Below, piece after piece: positions 25,243 to 34,437 of a stretch of DNA of 64,000 nt. Both the position numbers and the translations under genes were made by a program. The stretch is from Kitasatospora sp. NBC_00315 (GTDB taxonomy: Bacteria > Actinomycetota > Actinomycetes > Streptomycetales > Streptomycetaceae). The stretch's first letter is position 1; every line of letters begins with the position of its first letter. Below the pieces are notes generated by a model. It was given only the letters and a program-made list of their open reading frames with translations. It was not told where the DNA came from and searched no databases. The stretch covers positions 7,936,001 through 8,000,000 of the forward strand of contig NZ_CP108025.1 of the NCBI RefSeq assembly GCF_041435095.1. The letters run 5' to 3'.

Positions 25243-25884
25243 TCAGCCCCCGTAGAGGCCGCGGCACAGCCCGGCCTGCGCCGAGCCGGCCGACCACCGG
25301 CCCAGCTGCTCCGCCTGTGCGCAGAGCGCGGCGGCCCCCGGCGCCGCGCCCCCTCCGGCGGGCGCCCGGCCGGGGGCCTGTCCGGCCGGGGGCACGGGTG
25401 CCGGGGCCGGTTTGGGGGCCGGCCTCCGCGGAGCGGGCCGGTGCTCCGTCCGCCCGGTGTCCTCGTCGGCGTCCTCGGCAGCCGGAGCGGCGGTGGGCGG
25501 TTCGGCCTCCGGCTCGGCGGTCGCGGCGGGTGCCGGCGGCGGAGCGGGAGCCGTCGGGGAGGCCGGCACTGACGTACTCAGCCAGGGCGGCGGCGGAACC
25601 GGGGGCAGGCCGGACGCGGCGGGCAGAGGCACCGGCCCGGGCGCGCTGCCCGCCGGGGCGCCGTCGCCGCCCGGTGCGCACATCGCCAGCACGGCGGCCG
25701 TCACGACCAGCACGCCGCCCCCGGAGAGCGCCGCCGCCCAGCGCCGCCGCCGGCCCGCCGCCCGTGGCGCGGCCGCGATCGCGGGCCCGGGGGCCTCGGT
25801 GGGCCACGGCTGGGGCCGCGCCCACCCGGCCCGCTGGTCCGTCGGGTCCTCCTGCTCGCGCCCGTCCTGCCACTGCTCGCTCAT
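25243..25884 (-). CDS. single-pass membrane protein with Pro/Ala-rich extracellular region
   Basis: 213 aa from ATG 25884 with GGAGGG upstream. The cytosolic N-terminus of about 50 residues is followed by one membrane helix (LSGGGVLVVTAAVLAMCA, about 53-70) and a long proline/alanine/glutamate-rich stretch. The last 30 residues hold two cysteines (ALCAQAEQL, LCRGLYGG), a pattern of small actinobacterial secreted or anchored proteins. I do not recognise a family, and function is unknown. Confidence 0.6.
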   Translation of the reverse strand: MSEQWQDGREQEDPTDQRAGWARPQPWPTEAPGPAIAAAPRAAGRRRRWAAALSGGGVLVVTAAVLAMCAPGGDGAPAGSAPGPVPLPAASGLPPVPPPPWLSTSVPASPTAPAPPPAPAATAEPEAEPPTAAPAAEDADEDTGRTEHRPAPRRPAPKPAPAPVPPAGQAPGRAPAGGGAAPGAAALCAQAEQLGRWSAGSAQAGLCRGLYGG

Positions 25885-26185
25885 CGCCTCACCCTCCGTT
25901 CGGGCCACGCGGCCCGTCGCGGTGTCCAACGAGCGCGGAGCGCCCGGGACATGACCGGCAGCGGGGCGGCCGGGCCGGCGCGGGTCAGGACGACCGTGGC
26001 GGGGGATCCGGTCCGCCCCGCCGACGCGCCGTCACGGAGCGGAGACCGGACGTGCACGGCGCACAGGCCCTCGCCGTCGGCTGTTGCGTGGGAGGTGGCG
26101 CACTGTCACACTCCGCGTGGCGTGCCGCCGGTGCGCTTCGGCAGTCTTCTGCAGTCGTCTGCAGTCGGAGAACGGGGACAGCACC
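25885..26185. other. spacer with triple GCAGTC repeat
   Basis: About 300 bp. CTTCGGCAGTCTTCTGCAGT and the following bases contain three CTGCAGTC-like units at about 10-bp spacing (26143-26168), one helical turn apart and 20 bp before the YrdB-like start. Otherwise I see nothing. Confidence 0.5.
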
Positions 26186-26563
26186 ATGAGGATCGTCAGA
26201 CCCGGGCCCGTGTCGGGCCGTACCTGGACGCCGGTCAGCGCGGTCAACGGAGGTCTGGCGTTCGCGCTGGAACTCGGGTTGCTGGCGGCGCTGTGCTACT
26301 GGGGAGCGCGGACCGGTGGCAGCACGGCCGTCAGGGTGCTGCTCGCGGTCGGTGCCCCGGCCGCCGCGGCGATCGTCTGGGGCCTCTTCCTCGCCGCCGG
26401 CGGTCCGAAGTTCCCGCTGCCGCTGGCGGCCGAGATCCTGCTGAAACTGGTGGTCCTCGGCACCGGGGCGCTCGCCCTGTACACAACCGGGCACCCGCTC
26501 CTCGGCCTGGCCTTCGGCGGGCTCGCGCTGCTCAGCGTCGTGGTGGAGTACACCGCCTTCTGA
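26186..26563 (+). CDS. YrdB family (DUF2568) small membrane protein
   Basis: 125 aa with four hydrophobic helices. NGGLAFALELGLLAALCYWGAR and VWGLFLAAGGPKFPLP are the YrdB/DUF2568 hallmarks. ATG 26186 follows GGGGACAGCACC. It acts in the membrane; function is not established for the family. Three 10-bp-spaced GCAGTC repeats lie just upstream and could be an activator site. Confidence 0.75.
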   Translation: MRIVRPGPVSGRTWTPVSAVNGGLAFALELGLLAALCYWGARTGGSTAVRVLLAVGAPAAAAIVWGLFLAAGGPKFPLPLAAEILLKLVVLGTGALALYTTGHPLLGLAFGGLALLSVVVEYTAF

Positions 26564-27035
26564 TCCTCGGCGCCGTCCGGTTCTCCGCGCCTTTCGATCC
26601 TCGGCGCGCCTCGGGCGGCCGGAGAGCATCCGGAGGGCCGCCGGCTCGTCCGGCGGGCCGCGGCGGCCCCCGGGCGGTGGCGTCCGCCGTCCGAGCGGTG
26701 CTGCGCCGGCCGTGGGCCCCGATGCGGCCCCTCCCCGCCCGTCCCGGGGTCGGGAGAGGCCGCCCGCCCAGACCCTCTCACCCCCGGCCCCCCGGTGCCG
26801 AACGGCGACCGATCCGTGGACACCTGTCGGGCCCGGCACGGGAGGAACCTCGACGACCTGCCCGGACCGGAGGGTCGGGGAGCACCTCGGGCTCCGACGG
26901 CGCGGGGGCGATACGGGTCGCGGCCGGGCGCCCCGACCCCGGGGGCCGGGCGCCCCGACCCCGGGTGGCGCCCTGACCACGTGGGGGCGCGTGCGGTGAG
27001 CCGTGGGCGGGGGAGGGCGGCCCGGCCGAGTCTGC
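26564..27035. other. 472-bp region without a supported gene
   Basis: Convergent spacer between YrdB and the 66-aa gene. It contains a perfect 22-bp tandem repeat (26922-26965). Open frames here are all arginine/proline/glycine shadows. Confidence 0.6.
26922..26965. repeat. 22-bp tandem repeat, two perfect copies
   Basis: GGCCGGGCGCCCCGACCCCG plus GG at 26922-26943 repeats exactly at 26944-26965. Confidence 0.9.
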
Positions 27036-27236
27036 TCAGGGCAGCAGCTTCTCCATGGCGATGGTTCCCTCGGCGGCCAGCTTGCGCTCCGCCCAGGCGA
27101 GGGTCTCCGGGGTGAGGTCACGCCCCGAGGCCAGCACGAGGTCCTCGGCCGTGACCTCGCCCTCGGCGCCGGTGTGCAGAAGTGCGTCGGGCGTGATGCC
27201 CTCGTAGGGCGGATTCGAGCCGGACTGAGTGTTCAT
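27036..27236 (-). CDS. conserved small acidic protein, function unknown
   Basis: 66 aa from ATG 27236 with GGAGG 6 nt upstream. It is acidic, with a repeated theme EGxVTAEDLVLASGRDLTPE followed by a helix ending EKLLP. The sequence looks like the short conserved streptomycete proteins of this pattern, but I know no function. It has no cysteines, no leader-type motif and no membrane segment. It lies 20 nt after another short frame in the same direction, so the two may form a small operon. Confidence 0.6.
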   Translation of the reverse strand: MNTQSGSNPPYEGITPDALLHTGAEGEVTAEDLVLASGRDLTPETLAWAERKLAAEGTIAMEKLLP

Positions 27237-27256
27237 GGCGCCTCCAGGGTTGGCCG

Positions 27257-27559
27257 TCAGCGGCCGAGTGCGTCGGCGAGCTGGTAGTTGTACAGCGTGG
27301 AACGGTTCTCGATGTCCCGGGCCTGCGGGCTTTCGCGTCTGCGGTTCGTCGCGTCCGCGGTTCGCCGCGGAGCCCGTCCCGGGGCGGTGCCCGGTGGGGT
27401 GCTGCGGGTGTGCTGCCCACCGTGCCACCGGAGAGGACCTCGCGCGCGCGGAGCGACCGTCGGTGGTCCCGGACCGGCCGCGGCGGCCGACCCCGCTTCG
27501 CGCCGTCCTCGCCCGCGACTGCATCGGATCCCGTCTCTCGGGCTGCAGTCGTGTGGCAA
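27257..27559 (-). CDS. possible small gene with coding-like C-terminus
   Basis: 100-codon frame starting with TTG 27559, with a strong GAGGAGG upstream. The last 22 residues (RDIENRSTLYNYQLADALGR region) have good codon bias and look like real protein. The middle is arginine/proline-rich with poor third-position GC. Either the gene has suffered an internal indel or only part of the frame is translated. The stop is 20 nt before the next start. Confidence 0.35.
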   Translation of the reverse strand: MPHDCSPRDGIRCSRGRGRREAGSAAAAGPGPPTVAPRARGPLRWHGGQHTRSTPPGTAPGRAPRRTADATNRRRESPQARDIENRSTLYNYQLADALGR

Positions 27560-27797
27560 GGCGACCTCCTCGTTCTGCTAGTACGACCCTAGGGGCGCCC
27601 CGGCCCGGGCGCAGCCCGGCCGCGCCCGGGCGGCGGTCGCCCACGGTCCCCACGGGCACGGCCGTACGCGGGTGGGCCGGCGCCGACGGGTGCGCGATCG
27701 GCTCCGCCGGCTGCCGTGAGCCGTTCGAGGGCCGCGCTGTCGTGAGCCGTCCGAGGGCCGCCGGTGGCGCGCCGAGGCGGATACCCGGGCGCCCCGG

Positions 27798-29411
27798 TCA
27801 GGAGGTCTTCGACCTCGGCTGCGTCGCCGGGATCCGCTGAGTGAAGAAGAGCGAGAGCAGGGCCACGAGGGCGAGGACGGCGAGAGCGGCCCGCAGTCCG
27901 TCGAGCCTGGCCTCGGCGTTGTCGTCGAGCACCGTCTGCGCCGTCTCCGGCGCGACCCCGTTGTCGGTGAGGGCGGATTCGAGCTGGGCGTCCGAGAGGA
28001 AGGGAACTCCGCCGGCGAGCTCGACGCTCGCCCGGCTCTTGACCTCGGTCGGGATCGCCGGATTCTGGTCGACGGCGGCCAGGAAGGACGTGCTCAGCGC
28101 GGCGATCAGAATCGAGCCGGCCAGCGCCGTCCCGATCGAGGCGCCCAGGTTGGTGACGGTGTTCTGGACCCCGCCGACCTCCGCGCTCTCCTCGTCCGGC
28201 ACCGCCGACACGGTCACGGACCCCAGCTGGGAGGCGAGCGCTCCCATGCCGAGACCGATCAGCAGAAGCGGGACGGTGACGATCTCGGCGCCCGCGTCCG
28301 AGTCCAGGGCGGCCAGCAGGACGATCGCGCCGAGCAGCATCGAGAAGATGCCGAGGCGGACCACCCTGCGGGGTGAGACGTCCGGCCACAGCCGGGGGAT
28401 CCCGATGGCCGCCGCGAGCAGGGTCAGGGAGAGCGGCAGGATCCGGGCACCCGTCGTGAGCGCCGACAGGCCCAGGGCCACCGACAGGTAGAGCGGGACG
28501 ACGAAGAAGACGCCCATCTGGACGAGGTACTGGAAGAAGAACATCGTCAGACCGCCGGTGAGCTGACGGTTCCTGAGCAGAGCGGGAGCGACCAGCGGCG
28601 CCCTGCCCCGCCGGACCATGCGCTCCTCCCAGCGGAAGAAGAGCCAGATCAGCAACATGCCGGCCAGCATGAGCCAGACGACCAGGGAGATCCCCAGCCA
28701 GGACGGTGCACCCGGCTTGGGCTGGAACCACCCCCATGCCCCGGAGCGCAGCACCCCGAGCACGAAAACGCCGATACCCAGCGCGGAGAGGACGGCGCCG
28801 GCCACGTCGATGGGCTGGGCGGCTTCGGCGGGCGCGTCCGCCACCTTGCGCGCGAGGACGAGGATGACCAGCACCAGGACGACCTCGCCGGCGAAGACCC
28901 AGCGCCAGGAGAAGTACGTCGTGGCCAGACCACCGATGAGTGGCCCGAGCGCGATGGCCACGGCGCCGGCGGCGGTGACGAGACCGTAGGCGGCCGGCCG
29001 CTTCTCGACGCCGAAGTTGCTCGCCACCAGGGACACGATGGCGGGCAGGATGAGTGCGGCCCCGACCCCCTCCAGGAACGACCACCCGATCAGCAGCACC
29101 GTGAGGTTGGGGGAGAGCGCGGTGGTCAGGGAGCCGGCGCCGTAGATGACGCAACCGATCATGAACGCACGCCGTCGGCCGATGAGCGCGCCCGTCTTGC
29201 CGCCGACGATCATGAGCATCGCCATCACCAGGGTGTACGCCGTGATCGCGCCCTGTAGCCCGGTCACCGTCGTGCCGAGATCGTCGGCCACCGTCGCGAT
29301 CGACACGTTCATGACCGAGCTGTCCAGGGTCATCAGGAACTGCCCCGAGGCCAGCGTCAGCAGGACGGTCCGGGCTGCCCCCGCCCGGCCCGTCGCGGCG
29401 TTGGCTGTCAT
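27798..29411 (-). CDS. MFS transporter, DHA2 family (14 helices)
   Basis: 537 aa. TLASGQFLMTLDSSVMNVSIA is DHA2 helix 1 with motif D1. KTGALIGRRRAF is motif A, and AAGAVAIALGPLIGGLATTYFSWRWVF is motif C of drug:H+ antiporters. About fourteen helices are followed by a C-terminal tail. A roughly 70-residue loop near residues 440-500 is acidic and extracellular. The cargo is unknown; QacA-like export of drugs or dyes is the family norm. It is in the same direction as the P450 gene, 194 bp downstream of it. Confidence 0.9.
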   Translation of the reverse strand: MTANAATGRAGAARTVLLTLASGQFLMTLDSSVMNVSIATVADDLGTTVTGLQGAITAYTLVMAMLMIVGGKTGALIGRRRAFMIGCVIYGAGSLTTALSPNLTVLLIGWSFLEGVGAALILPAIVSLVASNFGVEKRPAAYGLVTAAGAVAIALGPLIGGLATTYFSWRWVFAGEVVLVLVILVLARKVADAPAEAAQPIDVAGAVLSALGIGVFVLGVLRSGAWGWFQPKPGAPSWLGISLVVWLMLAGMLLIWLFFRWEERMVRRGRAPLVAPALLRNRQLTGGLTMFFFQYLVQMGVFFVVPLYLSVALGLSALTTGARILPLSLTLLAAAIGIPRLWPDVSPRRVVRLGIFSMLLGAIVLLAALDSDAGAEIVTVPLLLIGLGMGALASQLGSVTVSAVPDEESAEVGGVQNTVTNLGASIGTALAGSILIAALSTSFLAAVDQNPAIPTEVKSRASVELAGGVPFLSDAQLESALTDNGVAPETAQTVLDDNAEARLDGLRAALAVLALVALLSLFFTQRIPATQPRSKTS

Positions 29412-29605
29412 GCGGCCACAGTGTCACGGCCCCGGCGAGATGCTCATCGGCTCGCCCGGGGGTTACGCCGGTCGGGTGGCGGACGCCCCGCCGCGCGGTC
29501 ACGGGGGTGCGGCACGGGCGGGGCGGCAGCACCGACGAGTCCTCGCGGCGCCCGGCGCCTCGCTCACCGCCGGGTTCGCCGGTGTCCAGGCCGAGGCGCC
29601 GGCCG

Positions 29606-31048
29606 TCAGCGCCGGAAGCCCCCGGTCAGGATGCTCCACCAGCTGCGCCGCTGCGGGGGGACGGCGGCCGGCCTGGCGGGCTCGCCGGCCCCGACCGTCC
29701 GGACGGCGGGGGTCGCGGGCGCGGTCGCGCGGGTGGCTCCTTCGGTGACCGTCGGCGCCCCGTCCGGCGTGGCCCGCGGGGCGAAGTGCACCGGCAGCTC
29801 GACCAGGTGCCGGGAGATCCACGCGGAGGTCCAGGTCAGCTCCTCCTCCGCGATGGCCAGCTGGAGGTCGGGCAGGCGGGTCAGCAGGATGTCGATGCCG
29901 GTCTCCGCGATCGCCCGGCCGATGTCCTGGCCGGGGCACTCGTGCGGGCCACCGCCGAACGCGAGGTGGGAGCGGTTGCCGTAGAGCGGTTTCGACAGGT
30001 CGGGGCGGACCGCCGGGTCCACGTTGCCGGCCGCGAGGCCGAGCAGGAGCATGTCCCCGGCCTTGATCTGCCGCCCGCCGAGTTCGGTGTCGCCGGTCGC
30101 CCAGCGGCCCGCGACCAACGACATCGGCACGGAGTCCCAGAGCACCTGGTCCAGGGCGTCGGGCAGGGTCATGTGGCCGCCGGAGAGGTGGGCCCGGAAC
30201 CGCCGGTCGGTGAGGACGAGCTTGAGGGTGTCCGCGATCAGGTTCACGGTGGTCTCGTTGGCCGCGAGCAGCACCACCCGCAGGTGCTCCAGCACCTCGT
30301 CGTCGGTGAGCCCCGCGCCGTGCTGCATCAGCCAGGACACCAGGTCGGCGCCGGGGGCCACCCGCTTGCGCTCCATCATCCGGCGCAGGGTCGCCACGAC
30401 GTACTCGTTGCTCGCGACGGCCGTCTCGGTGCCCTTCATCAGGTCCCGGGCGGCGTCGACCAGCCGGGGCCCGTACTCCTCCGGCATGCCGACCACCTGG
30501 GTCATCACCAGCATCGGAAGGTGCTCGGCGAACTGGGACACCAGCTCGGCCCGGCCACCGGGCCCGAAGTCCTGGATCAGCTGGTCCGCGAAGCGGGTGA
30601 CGTAGCGTCTGATGCCGCGCCGGTCGAAGCGGTTCAGGCTGTCGGTGACCGCACCCCGGAGCCGCTTGTGCTCCTCGCCGTCCGCGAACACGCAGAGCGG
30701 CTGCCAGGCGATCACCGGCATCAGCGGCGAGTCGGGGGTGACCAGGTTCTGTTGGAACGCCGTCCAGCGGCGGGAGTCCCGGGAGAACCGGGAGGGCGTG
30801 CGCATCGCGGTGAGGTTCGCCGAGTGGCCGAGGACCAGCCAGGCCGGCAGGTCGCCGTGCAGCAGGACGGGCGCCACCTCGCCGTGCTCGGCGCGCAGCG
30901 TCTCGTACAGGCCGCTCGGGTCGGCCTCGGCCTCCGGTCCGTAGAGCCGCCGGAGGCCACCGGGGCCGACTCCGCCGACGTGGTTCGCGTGGGCGGGGCA
31001 GCCGGGCGGCGGGCTGAGCGGGGCTTCGTCAGGGAACGCGGTGGTCAA
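29606..31048 (-). CDS. cytochrome P450 lacking ExxR, CYP157-like
   Basis: 480 aa from TTG 31048 with GGAGA upstream. The heme loop FGGGPHECPGQ has its cysteine ligand at residue 371 (codon 29938-29936). The I-helix is LLAANETTVNL (about 260-270). At the K-helix, where nearly all P450s have ExxR, residues 301-304 are QVLW. Established knowledge: the CYP157 family of streptomycetes is the known exception without ExxR and has a tryptophan-ending motif here. CYP157 genes usually sit in conservons with a CYP154 partner; neither is visible here. Redox partners are also absent. The C-terminus carries an extra basic, tryptophan-containing tail. Confidence 0.88.
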   Translation of the reverse strand: MTTAFPDEAPLSPPPGCPAHANHVGGVGPGGLRRLYGPEAEADPSGLYETLRAEHGEVAPVLLHGDLPAWLVLGHSANLTAMRTPSRFSRDSRRWTAFQQNLVTPDSPLMPVIAWQPLCVFADGEEHKRLRGAVTDSLNRFDRRGIRRYVTRFADQLIQDFGPGGRAELVSQFAEHLPMLVMTQVVGMPEEYGPRLVDAARDLMKGTETAVASNEYVVATLRRMMERKRVAPGADLVSWLMQHGAGLTDDEVLEHLRVVLLAANETTVNLIADTLKLVLTDRRFRAHLSGGHMTLPDALDQVLWDSVPMSLVAGRWATGDTELGGRQIKAGDMLLLGLAAGNVDPAVRPDLSKPLYGNRSHLAFGGGPHECPGQDIGRAIAETGIDILLTRLPDLQLAIAEEELTWTSAWISRHLVELPVHFAPRATPDGAPTVTEGATRATAPATPAVRTVGAGEPARPAAVPPQRRSWWSILTGGFRR

Positions 31049-31611
31049 GGTGTCTCCGGGGTCGTGATGCGGCGGCTGCCGTGGGAGGAAGGCGTCGTGG
31101 GTGGTCGGGCCGGGCGGTCGGTGCGGTCGGCGTGCGACGAACGGCAGCTCGGCGTCTGGACGGGGAGGGCACGGGCCCGAGCCGGGCCTCCCGGGCCGAC
31201 CGGGGCCGGGTCGCCGGGCCACCGGGCCACCGGCGGCGGTCGGGCCGGGCTCTCGCTGCGCCGGCCCGGTGGTGCTGGCAGCAGCTTTGCCCCCTCCCGG
31301 GCCCGGCGCGCCACGGTCCGGGACCGGTTCGCTCGTGCGAGGGGTCTCTCCGGCATAACTCCGCGCGCCACGAAGCACCCGTGGTACGGCGGGAGGCACG
31401 TCACAGCGGCGGCGCACCCGGCGTGTACGCCGGGGCACGCCCGCGGGCACCGGCCTGCGGCGGCCCGGGCCTGCGGCGGCCCGGGCCCTCGGCGATTCGG
31501 GCCCTCGGCGATTCGGGTGGGTCGGGATCGTTCGAATGCCCACGTGACCGCCCGTCGCTCCCTACGCTGTGCACGACAGGAATCCGCAGGTCGACGGGAG
31601 AAGCGCAGCTG
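31049..31611. other. 563-bp divergent spacer with tandem repeats
   Basis: Between the P450 start and the next plus-strand gene. Two back-to-back 16-bp repeats lie at 31454-31517. A -10-like TACGCT (31563-31568) precedes the plus-strand gene. No gene is supported. Confidence 0.55.
31454..31517. repeat. two adjacent 16-bp tandem duplications
   Basis: CCTGCGGCGGCCCGGG occurs at 31454 and 31470. Directly after it CCCTCGGCGATTCGGG occurs at 31486 and 31502. All copies are perfect. Confidence 0.9.
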
Positions 31612-31896
31612 ATGGGCATGAGTGGGGAGCTGGACATCCGCCGGGCCGGTCTGACGATCGCCGAGGCGGTGGAGGAACTGGACCGAGCCGGCCTGGGGCG
31701 TCTCGACGCGGCCGCCCTCGACGCCCAGTTCCAGGCCCGGGAGGCCCTTCTCGACCATGTCCGCGGCATCTGGGAGGCGCTCAAGGCCGACGGTGAGAAC
31801 CCGGCGGCGCGCCCGGAGTACCAGCCGCTGGCGGCGCTCCTGGACATCCTCACCTCGTTGGGCGAGCACGCCGCGGTCACCGCCGCCGAACGGTGA
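31612..31896 (+). CDS. small helical protein, function unknown
   Basis: 94 aa from ATG 31612 (a second ATG two codons later is equally possible). GGGAG lies 10 nt upstream. The sequence is almost wholly amphipathic helix, with alternating leucine/alanine and charged residues (EAVEELDRAGLGRLDAAALD; LAALLDILTSLGEH), and has no cysteine or signal peptide. No family recognised. It faces the NmrA-like gene across a 60-bp spacer. Confidence 0.5.
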   Translation: MGMSGELDIRRAGLTIAEAVEELDRAGLGRLDAAALDAQFQAREALLDHVRGIWEALKADGENPAARPEYQPLAALLDILTSLGEHAAVTAAER

Positions 31897-31956
31897 CGAC
31901 CCCGGCGGCGGCCACGGCCGGCCCCCGGGTGCCCGGCCCGGCCGCCCGGCCGGGCG

Positions 31957-32817
31957 TCAGTAGGCCGAGCCGCCCCGGGCCAGGAGGTCGGCGAGGGAGG
32001 TCGCGGGGCGCCCGGTGAGGCGGGGGACGGCGTCGGTGACACCGTCGAGTTCGCCGGCGGCGATCGCGGTGTAGGTCGAGACCCACGCGTCGAGCTGCCA
32101 GTCGGGCGCGCCGTAGGACGAGCGGGACCGGTAGGCCTCCTCGACCGTCTCGGGCTCGTAGCCGACGGTACGGCCGGTGGCCCGGGTGAGGATGTCGGCC
32201 ATGTCGGCGAGGCTGAGCGCCTGCGGTCCGGTGAGGTCGTAGCGGGCGCCCGCGTGTTCGTCGGCACGGGTGAGGACGGCGACCGCGGCGGCCGCGATGT
32301 CGTCCTGGGCGACCACCGCGGCGCGCCCGGTGCCGCCGGGGCCGCGGATCATCCCGTCGTCGCCGACGAGGGCGGGCATGAAGTCCGCGTAGAGGTTGTC
32401 CCGCAGGACGGTGTGGGCCAGACCGCTGGACCGGATGTGCTGTTCGGTGTGCCAGTGGTCGCGCGCCAGCGTGAAGGTCGCGTCGGGCGCGGCGCCGAAG
32501 AAGGAGATGTACACGAGGTGGACGACGCCGGCCTCGACAAGGGAGTCGATGAAGGCGCGGTGCTGCTGGAGGCGGTCCGGCGCTTCGGAGGCGGAGACCA
32601 TCAGGACCCGGTCGATTCCGCGCAGCCCGTCCACGACGGCGTCGTGGTCGCCGTAGGCGCCGGCGACCACCGCGGCGCCGGGCAGCCGGGGCGCCCGCTC
32701 GGGGGTGCGGGCCAGCAGGGTCTGGGGGATGCCCGCGTCGGCGAGGAGGCGGGCGATCCGCCCGCCCAGGCGGCCGGAGGCTCCGGTGACGGCGTAGGTG
32801 GCGTCGGTGGGTGCCAT
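31957..32817 (-). CDS. NmrA-like NAD(P)H-binding protein / quinone reductase QorB type
   Basis: 286 aa from ATG 32817 with GGAGA upstream. YAVTGASGRLGGRIARLLADAG is an atypical-SDR cofactor loop, LVYISFFGAAPDATFTLARDHWHTE is the central region of the QorB/NmrA group, and the C-terminal third binds substrate (AGARYDLTGPQALSLADMA). The catalytic YxxxK of classical SDRs is not evident, as is normal here. The likely role is NADPH-dependent quinone reduction or redox sensing. It is divergent from the LacI gene with 372 bp between. Confidence 0.8.
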   Translation of the reverse strand: MAPTDATYAVTGASGRLGGRIARLLADAGIPQTLLARTPERAPRLPGAAVVAGAYGDHDAVVDGLRGIDRVLMVSASEAPDRLQQHRAFIDSLVEAGVVHLVYISFFGAAPDATFTLARDHWHTEQHIRSSGLAHTVLRDNLYADFMPALVGDDGMIRGPGGTGRAAVVAQDDIAAAAVAVLTRADEHAGARYDLTGPQALSLADMADILTRATGRTVGYEPETVEEAYRSRSSYGAPDWQLDAWVSTYTAIAAGELDGVTDAVPRLTGRPATSLADLLARGGSAY

Positions 32818-33189
32818 CGGGTGGTCTCCTGTCTGGGGGGATCTCGGGACGACCGAGGATCTCGGGGAGGTCGGTGGGACCGCGGACGACCGGGGAGGTC
32901 GGCCCGCACGGGAGGTCGGGACGCGGGTCGGGGCGGGAGACGACCGGGTGTCAGGCGGGTGTGCGGTGTGCGGGCAGGTGGCCGTCCGGCCGGTCGGGGC
33001 GCCCCTGTCGATGCTTACCAGGCGGCCCCGGCGGCGGGTACGGGCGACGCGCCCGATCCGCCCACCGGGTGGCGTCCGGGGCCGGCTGCCGGCGGCCCGG
33101 ACCGTTGCTCCGCGGCCGGCGCCCGCGCTGCGCATCCGGACCGGCGGCACCGTTGATTCCTCTCCCCCGCCTGGCCGTATGCTCCCAGC
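32818..33189. other. divergent spacer NmrA / LacI
   Basis: 372 bp; only promoter-like elements are seen. TTGATT (33153-33158) and TATGCT (33178-33183), 6 nt before the LacI ATG, suggest a leaderless promoter. Confidence 0.5.
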
Positions 33190-34218
33190 ATGACGACCAG
33201 CAGACACGGCACCAGGCCCACCATGAAGGACGTGGCCGCCTCGGCGGGGGTCGGCCTGAAGACGGTTTCCCGCGTCGTCAACGGCGAGAGCGGTGTCACG
33301 CAGGCCATGGCCGAGCGGGTCCGGACGGCCATCGCCGAACTCGGCTTCCGCCGCAACGACAGCGCGCGCCTGCTGCGTACCGGCCACACGGCGAGCATCG
33401 CGCTGCTGCTGGAGGACATCGGCGACCCGTTCTCCTCCGCCCTGTCCCGCGCCGTCGAGGGCGTGGCGGCGGACGAGGGCTGCCTGCTGTTCACCGGCTC
33501 CAGTGCCGAGGACCCGGCGCGGGAACAGGAGCTGGCCCTGGCCTTCTGCGCCCGCCGCGTCGACGGCCTGCTGATCGTTCCGGCCGGCGCCGACCACGGC
33601 TACCTGCTGCCCGAGATCGCCTCCGGCACTCCTGTGGTGTTCCTCGACCGGCCCGCCCCCGGGATCGAGGCCGACGCGATCCTCAGCGAGAACGTCGGTG
33701 GCGCCCGCGAGGGTGTGGCCCACCTGATCCGGCACGGGCACCGCCGGATCGGCTTCGTCGGCGACCTGCCGCACATCTACACCAGCGCCGAGCGGTTGCG
33801 CGGCTATCGGGAGGCGATGGCCGCGGCGGATCTGCCGGTGGACGAGCGGTGGATCGCCACCGGTTCCACCGACCAGGCCCGCGTCGCGGACGCCGTCAGC
33901 CGCCTGACCGGCGGACCGGAGCCCGTCACCGCGTTGTTCACCGCGAACAACCGGGTCACGCTGGCGGCTCTGCACCATCTGGCCCGGCTCGGTGCCCGGC
34001 CCGCCCTGGTCGGGTTCGACGACCTGGAACTGGCCGACCTGCTCGACCCCGGTCTCACCGTCGTCGCCCAGGATCCGGCGGCCCTCGGCAGGACGGCGGC
34101 CAAGGTGCTGTTCGACCGGCTCAGCGGGGACACCGCCCCGGCGCACCGGATCGAGATTCCCACCCGCTTGATCATCCGGGGATCCGGCGAGAGCGCGCCG
34201 CCCCCCGCCGCCGGCTGA
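33190..34218 (+). CDS. LacI family transcriptional regulator
   Basis: 342 aa. TMKDVAASAGVGLKTVSRVVNG (about 11-32) is the LacI helix-turn-helix, followed by the hinge and a periplasmic-binding-like effector domain (LLEDIGDPFSSALSRAVEGVA; ALVGFDDLELADLLDPGLTVVAQD). The effector is probably a sugar. No sugar gene is adjacent. A LacI-type operator stands 21 kb away before the glycosidase at 52624-54633, but nothing links the two. Probable leaderless transcript. Confidence 0.88.
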   Translation: MTTSRHGTRPTMKDVAASAGVGLKTVSRVVNGESGVTQAMAERVRTAIAELGFRRNDSARLLRTGHTASIALLLEDIGDPFSSALSRAVEGVAADEGCLLFTGSSAEDPAREQELALAFCARRVDGLLIVPAGADHGYLLPEIASGTPVVFLDRPAPGIEADAILSENVGGAREGVAHLIRHGHRRIGFVGDLPHIYTSAERLRGYREAMAAADLPVDERWIATGSTDQARVADAVSRLTGGPEPVTALFTANNRVTLAALHHLARLGARPALVGFDDLELADLLDPGLTVVAQDPAALGRTAAKVLFDRLSGDTAPAHRIEIPTRLIIRGSGESAPPPAAG

Positions 34219-34437
34219 CCTCGCCGCGGTGCTGCCGGTCGGGGGGAGGCGGGCGCTGCCGGGCGGCGGTCCGGGAGCTCGTCCGACGCGCGGCACCGGG
34301 CCACCGGACGGGGCCATTCCCCCGTCCGGTGACCCGGTGCGTCGGTGCGTCGCCACCCGCACCGGTGACCTGGTGCGCCTGCGGCGCGCGCGGGGAGTCG
34401 TCCCGGCGGCCCGGTGCCCGGAGGCGTCCTCGGGCGG

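Noticed and set aside
27036..27236. Lanthipeptide or other RiPP precursor
   Set aside because: No Cys/Ser/Thr-rich core, and no modifying enzyme nearby.
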